Assembly: GCA_965220425.1 (NCBI GenBank) | Contig: OZ244830.1 | Coordinates: forward strand, 4,402,001 to 4,466,000 | Direction: 5' to 3' | Length of the DNA: 64,000 nucleotides | From: Azophilus sp965220425 | GTDB lineage: Bacteria > Pseudomonadota > Gammaproteobacteria > Pseudomonadales > Azotimanducaceae | Part shown: piece after piece, positions 51,018-58,691 of the stretch | How the letters are laid out: each line of letters starts with the position of its first letter | Numbering within the stretch: the first letter of the stretch is position 1 | Notes under the pieces: generated by a model | What the model saw: only the letters and a program-made list of their open reading frames with translations | What the model was told of the DNA's origin: nothing | Databases searched by the model: none | Program-made: the position numbers and the translations under genes

Positions 51018-51235
51018 CCGCCGGCCGCTCCGCTGCTTGCGTTCGTGTCCCCGCATCGGTCTTCCCCAGGTCCATCGACGACAGACGCCAGACCCGATCG
51101 GAGCCGTTCCGAACCGGAGGGAAAATGACCGCCGGCCGCTCCGCTCCTTCCGTTCGTGTCCCCGCATCGGTCTTCCCCAGGTCCATCGACGACAGACGCC
51201 AGACCCGATCGGAGCCGTTTCGAACTGGAGGGAAG
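51014..51235 (+). repeat. Two tandem 111-base repeats
   Basis: The unit starts ATGACCGCCGGCCGCTCCGC at 51014 and again at 51125, and includes CCCCGCATCGGTCTTCCCCA and CGCCAGACCCGATCGGAGCC in both. The copies differ at only a handful of positions. The first copy begins in the last codon of the patB-like gene. A frame runs through both copies on each strand, but no known protein is encoded. Confidence 0.85.
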
Positions 51236-51274
51236 CGGACATTCCGGATCGCCTTTGCAAGTCCAAATCCGCCG

Positions 51275-51303
51275 TTGAACTGCTTGAGGCGCTAAAGTAG
51301 GAT
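51275..51303 (+). promoter_or_regulatory. Candidate promoter upstream of argD
   Basis: TTGAAC at 51275-51280 and TAGGAT at 51298-51303 are spaced by 17 bases, a reasonable sigma-70 arrangement. Transcription would start near 51310, only about 20 bases before a strong hairpin terminator. This suggests a leader that can be ended early or an additional start further down. Confidence 0.45.
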
Positions 51304-51331
51304 TTCGCTTTTGCCGTTTCCATTCCCGTCC

Positions 51332-51359
51332 AAGGCAGCACGGCTGCCTTTTGTTTTTT
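51332..51359 (+). terminator. Intrinsic terminator ahead of argD
   Basis: AAGGCAGC and GCTGCCTT form a perfect 8-base stem with a three-base loop, followed by TTGTTTTTT. It ends 16 bases before the argD ATG. It may terminate read-through from upstream or act as an attenuator for argD. No alternative antiterminator pairing was worked out. Confidence 0.8.
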
Positions 51360-51374
51360 GCGGAGACGAAAACC

Positions 51375-52544
51375 ATGACCAGCCTGATGAACACATACGC
51401 GCGCCTGCCGGTGGCCTTCGTCAAGGGCAGCGGCGCCTACGTGGAAGACGGCGGCGGCAATCGTTACCTCGATGCGCTGACCGGCCTCGCCGTTTGCGGG
51501 CTCGGCCACGCCCATCCCGCGGTGGCCCGGGCGGTGTCCAACCAGGCGCGAACCCTGTTGCACACCTCGAACCTCTACGAAATTCCCGTACAGGCAGCAC
51601 TAGCCGAGCGGCTGACCGCACTGTCGGGCATGGACAAGGCGTTCTTCGGCAATTCCGGTGCGGAGGCGAACGAGGCGGCCATCAAGATCGCCCGGCTGCA
51701 CGGCCGGAAACGCGGCATCGAATCGCCGGTTGTGGTCGTTACCGATGAGAGCTTCCACGGCCGTACCATGGCGACCCTCACCGCCACCGGCAATCGCAAG
51801 GCGCAGGCGGGGTTCGAGCCGCTGCTCACCGGTTTCGTGCGGGCTCCGTACAACGATCCGGCCACCATCGGGCAGATAGCGGCCAACAATCCCGATATCG
51901 CCGCGATCCTGGTGGAACCCGTCCAGGGCGAGAGCGGCATCAACATCCCGGACGACGGCTACCTCGATGCATTGCGCGCCATCTGCGATGCCAACGACTG
52001 GCTGCTGATGCTCGATGAGGTACAGACCGGCAACGGCCGCACCGGCCGCTTCTTCGCCTACCAGCACACCGGCTGCCTGCCGGATGTGGTCACCACCGCC
52101 AAGGGGCTCGGCAACGGCATCCCCATCGGCGTCTGCCTCGCCCGGGGCGACGCCGCCGGGTTGTTCCGGCCGGGCCACCACGGTTCCACCTTTGGCGGGA
52201 ATTTCGTCGCCTGTGCGGCCGCCCATGCCGTGCTGGATACGCTCGAGAACGAGAACCTCATCGAGCGGGCCGGGCTGCTCGGCGAACGTATCGCCGGCGG
52301 ACTCGGCGAGGCCCTGAAGGGCAACAACCACATCAAGGAAATTCGCGGCAAGGGTCTCATGATCGCCGTCGAGTTGAACGAACCCGTGCCCGGGCTGGTC
52401 AACGCCGGGCTGGACCGCGGGATCCTCGTCAACGCCATCGGGGACACGATCGTCAGGCTGCTGCCGCCGCTGAATTTGACAGACGAAGAAGCGGACGCGG
52501 TGGTCGCAAAGGTCGCGGCGCTGATCGAGGGGCAGACGTCCTGA
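51375..52544 (+). CDS. argD: Acetylornithine aminotransferase
   Basis: A 389-residue class III aminotransferase. ATG 51375 follows GGAGA. AFFGNSGAEANEAAIKIARL, VTDESFHGRTMATLTATGN, LMLDEVQTGNGRTGRFFAYQ and VVTTAKGLGNGIPIGVCLA are typical, with the Lys of TAKGLG binding PLP. It converts acetylglutamate semialdehyde to acetylornithine, and may also act in lysine synthesis. argF follows after about 110 bases, supporting the arginine assignment over other class III enzymes. A terminator lies just upstream of the gene. Confidence 0.9.
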   Translation: MTSLMNTYARLPVAFVKGSGAYVEDGGGNRYLDALTGLAVCGLGHAHPAVARAVSNQARTLLHTSNLYEIPVQAALAERLTALSGMDKAFFGNSGAEANEAAIKIARLHGRKRGIESPVVVVTDESFHGRTMATLTATGNRKAQAGFEPLLTGFVRAPYNDPATIGQIAANNPDIAAILVEPVQGESGINIPDDGYLDALRAICDANDWLLMLDEVQTGNGRTGRFFAYQHTGCLPDVVTTAKGLGNGIPIGVCLARGDAAGLFRPGHHGSTFGGNFVACAAAHAVLDTLENENLIERAGLLGERIAGGLGEALKGNNHIKEIRGKGLMIAVELNEPVPGLVNAGLDRGILVNAIGDTIVRLLPPLNLTDEEADAVVAKVAALIEGQTS

Positions 52545-52657
52545 CGGACGGGTCAGCGGATTGCGCCGATGAACAACCCCGCGTTCCATGGCTGCCACCC
52601 GGGCGTGACGTCATCTGTCCGGAATTCGACCCGGAATCCGGTTCCGGATGCCGAGCG

Positions 52658-53563
52658 ATGAGCAAGCGGGATTTCCTGTCGTTGCTCGACTGCGCGCCCG
52701 AAGAGCTGAGGACCCTGCTCGCCAGGGGCAGCGAACTCAAGCGCGGTCTCAAGGAAGGCGAAGCCTACCGGCCCCTGGTCGGCCGTAGCGCCGCCCTGAT
52801 GCTGCTGCTCAGCAGTACCCGAACGCGCGTGGCATTCGAAGCCGGCATGAACCAGCTCGGCGGCCAGGCGATTTTCCTCGGCGCCGCGGATACCCAACTC
52901 GGGCGGGGCGAGCCGATCGGCGACACGGCCAGGATCCTCTCCGAGATGGTGGACATCGCGATCATCCGCACGCGGGACCACGCCGATGTCGAGACCCTTG
53001 CCGAGGCGGCATCGATTCCCGTCATTAACGCCATGACCGACCGCTTTCACCCCTGCCAACTGCTCGCCGACATGCAGACATTCGAGGAACTGCGCGGACC
53101 CGTCGAGGGCAGCACGGTCGCATTCGTCGGCGACGGCTACAACATGTGCCAGTCCTATATCAACGCCGCCCGGCAGTACGGGTTTCAACTCAGCATCGCC
53201 TGTCCGCCGGGCTACGAGCCCGAAGCGGATTTACTGTCCGGCAGCAACGATACGACCCTGGTCGAGGCGCCGAGAGAAGCGGTGGAAAACGCCGATCTGG
53301 TCGTAACCGACGTCTGGTCGTCCATCGGGCACGATGCCGAACGCCGGGAGCGGCGCGAAGCCTTTGCGCCCTACCAGGTCAACGAAGGCCTGCTGAACCA
53401 CGCGAAGCCCGATGTGCTGTTCCTGCACTGCCTGCCCGCCCACCGGGGCGAGGAAGTCAACGAGACGATCCTCGACGACCCCAGGAGCGGCGCCTGGACC
53501 GCCGCGGGCAACCGGCTGCACAGCCAGAAGGCATTGCTGGAGTTCCTGCTGGTCGATCGGTAG
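52658..53563 (+). CDS. argF: Ornithine carbamoyltransferase
   Basis: A 301-residue enzyme joining carbamoyl phosphate and ornithine to citrulline. ATG 52658 starts MSKRDFLSLLDCAPEELRTL. LLLSSTRTRVAFEAGM contains the STRTR carbamoyl-phosphate site, AMTDRFHPCQLLADMQTFEE the HPCQ motif, and VLFLHCLPAHRGEEV the HCLPAHRG loop. VAFVGDGYNMCQSYINAA is the ornithine-domain start. It follows argD; together with argG at 38 kb they cover three arginine steps. Confidence 0.95.
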   Translation: MSKRDFLSLLDCAPEELRTLLARGSELKRGLKEGEAYRPLVGRSAALMLLLSSTRTRVAFEAGMNQLGGQAIFLGAADTQLGRGEPIGDTARILSEMVDIAIIRTRDHADVETLAEAASIPVINAMTDRFHPCQLLADMQTFEELRGPVEGSTVAFVGDGYNMCQSYINAARQYGFQLSIACPPGYEPEADLLSGSNDTTLVEAPREAVENADLVVTDVWSSIGHDAERRERREAFAPYQVNEGLLNHAKPDVLFLHCLPAHRGEEVNETILDDPRSGAWTAAGNRLHSQKALLEFLLVDR

Positions 53564-53569
53564 CCGCCG

Positions 53570-54085
53570 CTACCACGCCCGCAGCGCGTGGGCCAACAGC
53601 CTGCCGGACTCGAACAGGAAATCTCCGCGCACAGGCCGGCCGGATAGTATTTCCGGCAGCCAGATTCGGTCGTCCTCCCACATCCCGGCATAGGGAATCG
53701 CATCCAGCGGCGCCCAGAAAGGCTGCGCCTCGTCGGTCTCGACCGGTGTTCCCGCAAAGTTCCCGGCAACGAAAACATGGCCCAGCCACTGGGGATCGAC
53801 CCGGTCGACGAATCTCAAAACGGCCATGTGCACCGGCTCCAGCGCCCGGACACCCACCTCTTCCCGGGTTTCCCTGAGCGCGCAGGCCAGCAGCGTTTCT
53901 CCCAGAACGACCTTGCCGCCAGGCGCGTTGACCTTGCCGGCGCCGTGGCCCCGCTTTTTGCGGATAAGCAACACCTTGCCTTGGACGCAAACGAACATCA
54001 GCGTACCGATGAACCGGGGCTGCCAGCCTTGCAAACGCCGGTCAAGCTCGGCGCGCAATGCAGGCGAATTGAGATCAGTAGCCAT
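53570..54085 (-). CDS. Nudix hydrolase, MutT-like
   Basis: A 171-residue protein. The Nudix box is GGKVVLGETLLACALRETRE followed by EVGV, with the catalytic Glu pair in REE. The overall pattern (FVCVQGKVLLIRKKRGHGAG, then KVNAPGGKV) resembles MTH1-type 8-oxo-dGTP diphosphatases, which clean the nucleotide pool. It is convergent with argF, 6 bases apart. The substrate is not certain. Confidence 0.85.
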   Translation of the reverse strand: MATDLNSPALRAELDRRLQGWQPRFIGTLMFVCVQGKVLLIRKKRGHGAGKVNAPGGKVVLGETLLACALRETREEVGVRALEPVHMAVLRFVDRVDPQWLGHVFVAGNFAGTPVETDEAQPFWAPLDAIPYAGMWEDDRIWLPEILSGRPVRGDFLFESGRLLAHALRAW

Positions 54086-54265
54086 GCGTCCCGCAAGCGC
54101 GCACTACGCACGCCAGCGCAGTGTACCCCGCAACCTGATCGTAGACATTTGACGGATGCCCTGACCCCATCCAATTACCCATCCATCGTCATTCAATAAG
54201 AAGCTGACAAATTCGTCCGCCTTGGGGAAACTAGCTCCGCGGCGGTTCGGCTGAGACACGGAAAC

Positions 54266-55330
54266 TCAGGAACCCTGCCAATCGACGAGCGCAAGATTGT
54301 CGGCGAGCGTCCTGGCAATCTGCGGCCAGCCGTTCGCGACCGCGTAAGCCCGGCAGTCCGCCCGGCGCACCCCCAACGCCTTGCGTACAGCCACATTCAG
54401 AACCTCGTCCAGCCAGCCGGTGACACCCTGCCGCACCACGTCTTTCGGGCCCGTGACGGGGTAGGCCGCAACCGGCGTGCCGCAGGCGAGCGCCTCGAGC
54501 ATGACCAGACCGAAGGTGTCGGTGCGGCTGGGGAATACGAAGGCATCGGCCGCCGCATACTCATCGATGAGGCGTTGTCCCCTGCGGTAGCCGAGCCACT
54601 GCGCCCGGGGGTACCTGGCCTGGAGTTCCGCGCGCTGGGGACCGTCCCCCACGATGATCTTGTCGGCGTCGAGGTCCAGGTCGAGGAACGCTTCCACATT
54701 TTTCTCGACGGCGATGCGGCCGACGTACAGCAGCCGGGGCCTTTTTTTTCGCGAAGAGGCGCCCAGGCCGGCCGTTGTCCCCGCCGCCGCTGCCTTTGAC
54801 CCGGTCCCATTCCGGCCGTCCGCGGGGCGGAACCTGTCGGCATCCACCCCGCGGCTCCATACCACGAGGTTGCGCAATCCCCAGCCGAGCAACTCTTCCT
54901 TGAGCGATTCGGTGGTGCACAGGGTGCGTTCCGCCGGGCGATGAAACCAGCGGATGAACGCATAGCCCACGCTCAGCGGCACGCGAACGCGCTCATGCAC
55001 GTATTCGGGAAACTTGGTATGCAGCGACGTGGTAAACGGGATGCCCCGCCGTTGGAACAGGCCCCGCGCATAGAGCCCGAGCGGCCCTTCCGTGGCGACA
55101 TGACAGGCATCCGGCCGCTCGCGGCGCAGTACGTCCTTGAGTTTCCAGGGATTACGGGAGATTCGAATCTCGGGATAGCTTGGCAGCGGCATCTGTTTGA
55201 AGTCGCCCGGATGCACCACACGGGCCTCGAACCCGAAGTCCGGCAGATGCTGCGCCACCTGTTGCAGGGTGGTGACGACGCCGTTGGTCTGCGGCTCCCA
55301 CGCATCCGTCACAAGCAACAGTTTTTTCAC
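54266..55330 (-). CDS. GT4-family glycosyltransferase
   Basis: A 354-residue GT-B enzyme. GTG 55330 is chosen: GGAAGAG lies just upstream and the protein begins VKKLLLVTDAWEPQTNGVVT with the usual beta1-loop. LLYVGRIAVEKNVEAFLDLD, IIVGDGPQRAELQARYP and FVFPSRTDTFGLVMLEALAC, with the EX7E-type site, mark the GT4 group related to SqdX and mannosyl- or glucosyltransferases of glycolipids. The tail is about 30 residues shorter than usual. No lipid genes are adjacent, so the acceptor is unknown. Confidence 0.87.
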   Translation of the reverse strand: MKKLLLVTDAWEPQTNGVVTTLQQVAQHLPDFGFEARVVHPGDFKQMPLPSYPEIRISRNPWKLKDVLRRERPDACHVATEGPLGLYARGLFQRRGIPFTTSLHTKFPEYVHERVRVPLSVGYAFIRWFHRPAERTLCTTESLKEELLGWGLRNLVVWSRGVDADRFRPADGRNGTGSKAAAAGTTAGLGASSRKKRPRLLYVGRIAVEKNVEAFLDLDLDADKIIVGDGPQRAELQARYPRAQWLGYRRGQRLIDEYAAADAFVFPSRTDTFGLVMLEALACGTPVAAYPVTGPKDVVRQGVTGWLDEVLNVAVRKALGVRRADCRAYAVANGWPQIARTLADNLALVDWQGS

Positions 55331-55446
55331 CGGCTCTTCCCATCGGGAGATGCCGATGGGCGCCCACACCCCGGCTGTCGGCCCGGCGCGGCTGGCACGG
55401 CCGTCACGATGCACCGGGAGTAACCCGGCAGGCGGCGATTCATCGG

Positions 55447-56085
55447 TCAATCGGCGGCGCCGGCGAGGCGTCCGCCCGGGTAGCGCGCTTCGAGACGGCG
55501 GTACAGGTCCGCCACCGCCGTCTCCGGGCGCTCGAGGTCATCGAGCAGCTCGATGAGGTGTTCGTTGTCCTCGCGGCCGGCCCAGATCTTCACATAGTTC
55601 CCGGATTTGTATCCGTGGTCCTGGCGAAACCGGTTCAGCACGTTTTTGCCCACGTACAGGCGGAACAGCTCGTCGAAGGACAGTGGCAGCAATCGCATCA
55701 CCTGTGCGAACGCTTCCAGGGCGAAAGCCCTGGCCGCAAGCGTCTGCCGGGCGAGGTCTTCCACCGCCAGGCGCAACGCCTCGGGTTCGGCTTCCGTAAC
55801 GGGGCCGACGTCCAGGATGTCGATCGCGTCGGCGTTCAGCGCGCCGGCGCGGATCAGGTCGCTCATGCCGAAATGCCAGATGTCCACCAGCTCCAGCTTG
55901 ACCTGGTCGAGATCGGGGCGTTGCCGCTTCCACCACTTCCAGCCGAAGTGATCCAGCAACTCGGCGCACTCGACCCAAACGGCCCGGTAGTACTCATAAC
56001 CGCTCAAGCGCCATTGTGGATGCACATGGGTGTTGTGCGCATCCTGCATGGCGGCCATGGTGTCCAGCATCGCTGACCTGTCCAT
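55447..56085 (-). CDS. Dimeric dUTP diphosphatase
   Basis: A 212-residue all-helical dUTPase of the dimeric MazG-like class. ATG 56085 (MDRSAMLDTMAAMQDAHN) is chosen. WVECAELLDHFGWKWWKRQR and VKLELVDIWHFGMSDLI supply the ExxE and ExxD metal sites, while LYVGKNVLNRFRQDHGYKSG matches the third conserved block. It hydrolyses dUTP to dUMP, keeping uracil out of DNA and supplying thymidylate synthesis along with the dcd gene at 19 kb. It is followed on the same strand by the GT4 gene after a gap of about 116 bases. Confidence 0.88.
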   Translation of the reverse strand: MDRSAMLDTMAAMQDAHNTHVHPQWRLSGYEYYRAVWVECAELLDHFGWKWWKRQRPDLDQVKLELVDIWHFGMSDLIRAGALNADAIDILDVGPVTEAEPEALRLAVEDLARQTLAARAFALEAFAQVMRLLPLSFDELFRLYVGKNVLNRFRQDHGYKSGNYVKIWAGREDNEHLIELLDDLERPETAVADLYRRLEARYPGGRLAGAAD

Positions 56086-56203
56086 CCGCTTGCAGGCACT
56101 CCGGGTCGAGGTTGGAAGGCCCGGAATTATGGAGCAACCCGGGCGCAGTCGCACGTCTCGCCGCGCTTCGGCTACACTACCGGTTTCCTTTTCGGAGCGA
56201 TGT

Positions 56204-57430
56204 ATGGACCTGGCTTACGGGCCCGAATACGAGGCGTTTCGCACTGAGGTAAGGCGATTTCTCGAGACTTGCGGCAACCGCGCCCCAAGGGGCGTGAATC
56301 CGCCGCGCCGCACCGTGGTCGAGTGGCAGAAACGGTTGATCTCGAACGGCTACGCGGCCCGCACCGTTCCGAAGGAGTACGGCGGTTACGGCGCCGAGCC
56401 GGACATCCTGATCTCGCGCATCATCGCCGAAGAGTTCGCCGCCGCCCGGGTTCGCCCCGGCCTCGGCGGCATCGGCATATCCATGCTGGCGCCGACGGTG
56501 CTTGAACTGGGCTCCGAAGCGCAGAAGCGCGAATTCGTCCGGCCGACCGTCGAAGGCGAGACGATCTGGTGCCAGGGCTACTCGGAACCGGGCTCCGGCA
56601 GCGACCTGGCCAGCCTGAAGACCCGCGCCGAACTCGACGGCGAGGATTGGGTCGTCAACGGGCAGAAGATCTGGACTTCCCAGGCGCACCTTGCCCACTG
56701 GATGTTCTGCCTGGTGCGCACCGAGCCCGATGCGCCCAAGCACCGGGGCATCTCTTTCCTGCTCATTCGCATGGACACGCCGGGCATAGAGGTCCGGCCG
56801 CTCGTGGATATGACGGGCGCCGCGAACTTCAACGAAGTGTTCTTCACGGATGTCCGGGTGCCCAGGCACCGCATGATTGGCGGCAGGGGCGAAGGTTGGC
56901 GGGTGGCCAACACCATACTCGGCCACGAACGGGACTCCCTGGGCGACCCCAACGCGACGCTCGCACGGGTGCAGGCGCTGGTGGAGCTGATGAAATCGGA
57001 GACCATCGACGGGCGTCCGCTGACCGGGCACGCCACCTACCGGGACCGGCTGATGCGGCTTCAGGGACGGGTCATGGCGCTGCGCTGCAACGACCTGCGC
57101 ATTCTTTCCGCCAAGGTCAACCACAAGGATGCGCGGCTCGCGCGCATGATCGTCAAATTGCAGGGCACGGAACTCCGCCATGAACTCGAGCAACTCGGTA
57201 TCGACGTCATGGGCGAACGCGGGCTGGCCTACGGCGACAAGTCCGCCCCCTATGTCATGGACCGCGGCAGTTGGCAAACCCACTACATGTACTTTCTCGG
57301 CTTGATCATCGGCGGCGGCACGTCGCAGATTCAGAAGAACATCATCGGCGAACGGGGCCTCGGCCTGCCCCGGGAACCCAGGGTCGACCCCAAGTCCGCG
57401 CCCTGGGCCGCGAAGGCGGCGGGCGCCTGA
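56204..57430 (+). CDS. Acyl-CoA dehydrogenase, subunit 1
   Basis: A 408-residue flavoprotein. ATG 56204 follows GGAG. QGYSEPGSGSDLASLKTRAE and VNGQKIWTSQAHLAHWMFCL form the FAD/substrate loops. VMGERGLAYGDKS and LGLIIGGGTSQIQKNIIGER are the C-terminal helices. The group with an N-terminal DLAYGPEYEAFRTEVRRFLE is often paired with a second, shorter dehydrogenase subunit, and such heteromers act on steroid side-chain or branched acyl-CoA. The second gene starts two bases after this stop, supporting that view. The substrate is open. Confidence 0.9.
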   Translation: MDLAYGPEYEAFRTEVRRFLETCGNRAPRGVNPPRRTVVEWQKRLISNGYAARTVPKEYGGYGAEPDILISRIIAEEFAAARVRPGLGGIGISMLAPTVLELGSEAQKREFVRPTVEGETIWCQGYSEPGSGSDLASLKTRAELDGEDWVVNGQKIWTSQAHLAHWMFCLVRTEPDAPKHRGISFLLIRMDTPGIEVRPLVDMTGAANFNEVFFTDVRVPRHRMIGGRGEGWRVANTILGHERDSLGDPNATLARVQALVELMKSETIDGRPLTGHATYRDRLMRLQGRVMALRCNDLRILSAKVNHKDARLARMIVKLQGTELRHELEQLGIDVMGERGLAYGDKSAPYVMDRGSWQTHYMYFLGLIIGGGTSQIQKNIIGERGLGLPREPRVDPKSAPWAAKAAGA

Positions 57431-57432
57431 AC

Positions 57433-58494
57433 ATGGATTTCGGACTCTCGGAAGAACAGACGCTGCTCCAGCACAGCGTCAACCGCTGTCTCGACGACAA
57501 TGCCGATCTGGACACCGTACGCCGAGTCGCTGCCGGCCAAGACAAGGACCGCGGCATCTGGGCAGCCCTCTGTGAACTGGGCGCCGGGGCGCTGCTGGTG
57601 CCGGAGGAACACGGGGGTGTCGGGCTTGCGCCCCTGGATGCGGCCCTGTTCGCGGAATGCCTCGGCTACCATTGCACGCCTTCGCCCTTTCTGGGTTCCG
57701 CTATCCTCGGCCCGATGGCACTGACACTCGCCGGGGGCCAGCACGACCGTCTCGCCCGGCTTGCCGGCGGAGAAACGCGCATCGGCGCCGCGCTCGGCGA
57801 AGCGGTGGCGGCTCGGGCCGATGCCGGCATCTTCTCGAAGCGTGGCCGGCTGACCGGCAAAGCGCTCTTTGTCCCCGATCCGGACGCCAACGAATACCTC
57901 ATCGCCGACCAGGCCCGGCGCCTGTTCCTCGCGCCCGCCGCCGCGGCTGAGCGCCGGGCGCTGCCAACCATCGACAGGACCCGGCCCACCTGCGAACTGA
58001 TCTTCGACGACGCGCCGGCAACCCTGCTCTCCGACAACCCCCATCACCTCGCCGGCCTGATCGACACCGGACGTGTCATGCTTGCGGCAGATACGCTCGG
58101 CGCTGCCCAGAACATGCTCGATCAGGCAGTTGCCTACGCCAAGGAACGGCAACAGTTCAACCGTCCCATCGGCTCGTTTCAGGCCGTGAAGCACCTTTGC
58201 GCGGAGATGGCGGCTTCCCTGGAACCCTGCCGGGCAATGGTCTGGTATGCCGCGCACGCACTGTCCGCCGTTGTCGAGGAAGCGCACCTGACCGCCTGTC
58301 ATACCAAGGCCCATGTGGCGGAGGTCGGCACGTTCGTGGCGCGCAAGGCGACCGAAGTGCATGGCGGCATGGGCTTTACCGACCTGTTGGGGTTGCACTA
58401 CTGGTTCAAGCGGATCGGCTTCAACCGGCAGATGCTCGGCGCGCCGGAACTCGTTCGCGAGGAAGCCGCGCGCGCTCAGCAATTGACCGCGTGA
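57433..58494 (+). CDS. Acyl-CoA dehydrogenase, subunit 2
   Basis: A 353-residue homologue of the preceding protein and probably its partner. ATG 57433 gives MDFGLSEEQTLLQHSVNRCL. LGAAQNMLDQAVAYAKERQQ, FNRPIGSFQAVKHLCAEMAA, and KATEVHGGMGFTDLLGLHYW are the C-terminal domain motifs. The N-terminal FAD loop segment normally containing a (T/S)EP motif is degenerate, as in the non-catalytic or complementary chain of heteromeric dehydrogenases. Both genes have 2 bases between them and should be co-translated. Confidence 0.88.
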   Translation: MDFGLSEEQTLLQHSVNRCLDDNADLDTVRRVAAGQDKDRGIWAALCELGAGALLVPEEHGGVGLAPLDAALFAECLGYHCTPSPFLGSAILGPMALTLAGGQHDRLARLAGGETRIGAALGEAVAARADAGIFSKRGRLTGKALFVPDPDANEYLIADQARRLFLAPAAAAERRALPTIDRTRPTCELIFDDAPATLLSDNPHHLAGLIDTGRVMLAADTLGAAQNMLDQAVAYAKERQQFNRPIGSFQAVKHLCAEMAASLEPCRAMVWYAAHALSAVVEEAHLTACHTKAHVAEVGTFVARKATEVHGGMGFTDLLGLHYWFKRIGFNRQMLGAPELVREEAARAQQLTA

Positions 58495-58691
58495 TCGTTT
58501 AATTTCGGCGTACGGGGCACCGAATCGCAACTCACCGTACAGCGGGAGGCCAACCGACCGGGAACCGTTCGACTACGGCGGAAACCGTTTGCGCCAGTTG
58601 GCGTCCTGGTAGAAGAAATACTCCCGCGGCCGCCGCGCCACCTTGAATTGCACAATGCCGCCCACATATCGCTAAATAGGCCCTAATCAAA

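Noticed and set aside
54140..54190. CCTGACCCCAT-type sequence as another REP-like copy
   Set aside because: Only about 11 bases match the repeat arm and the rest diverges; too short to call.
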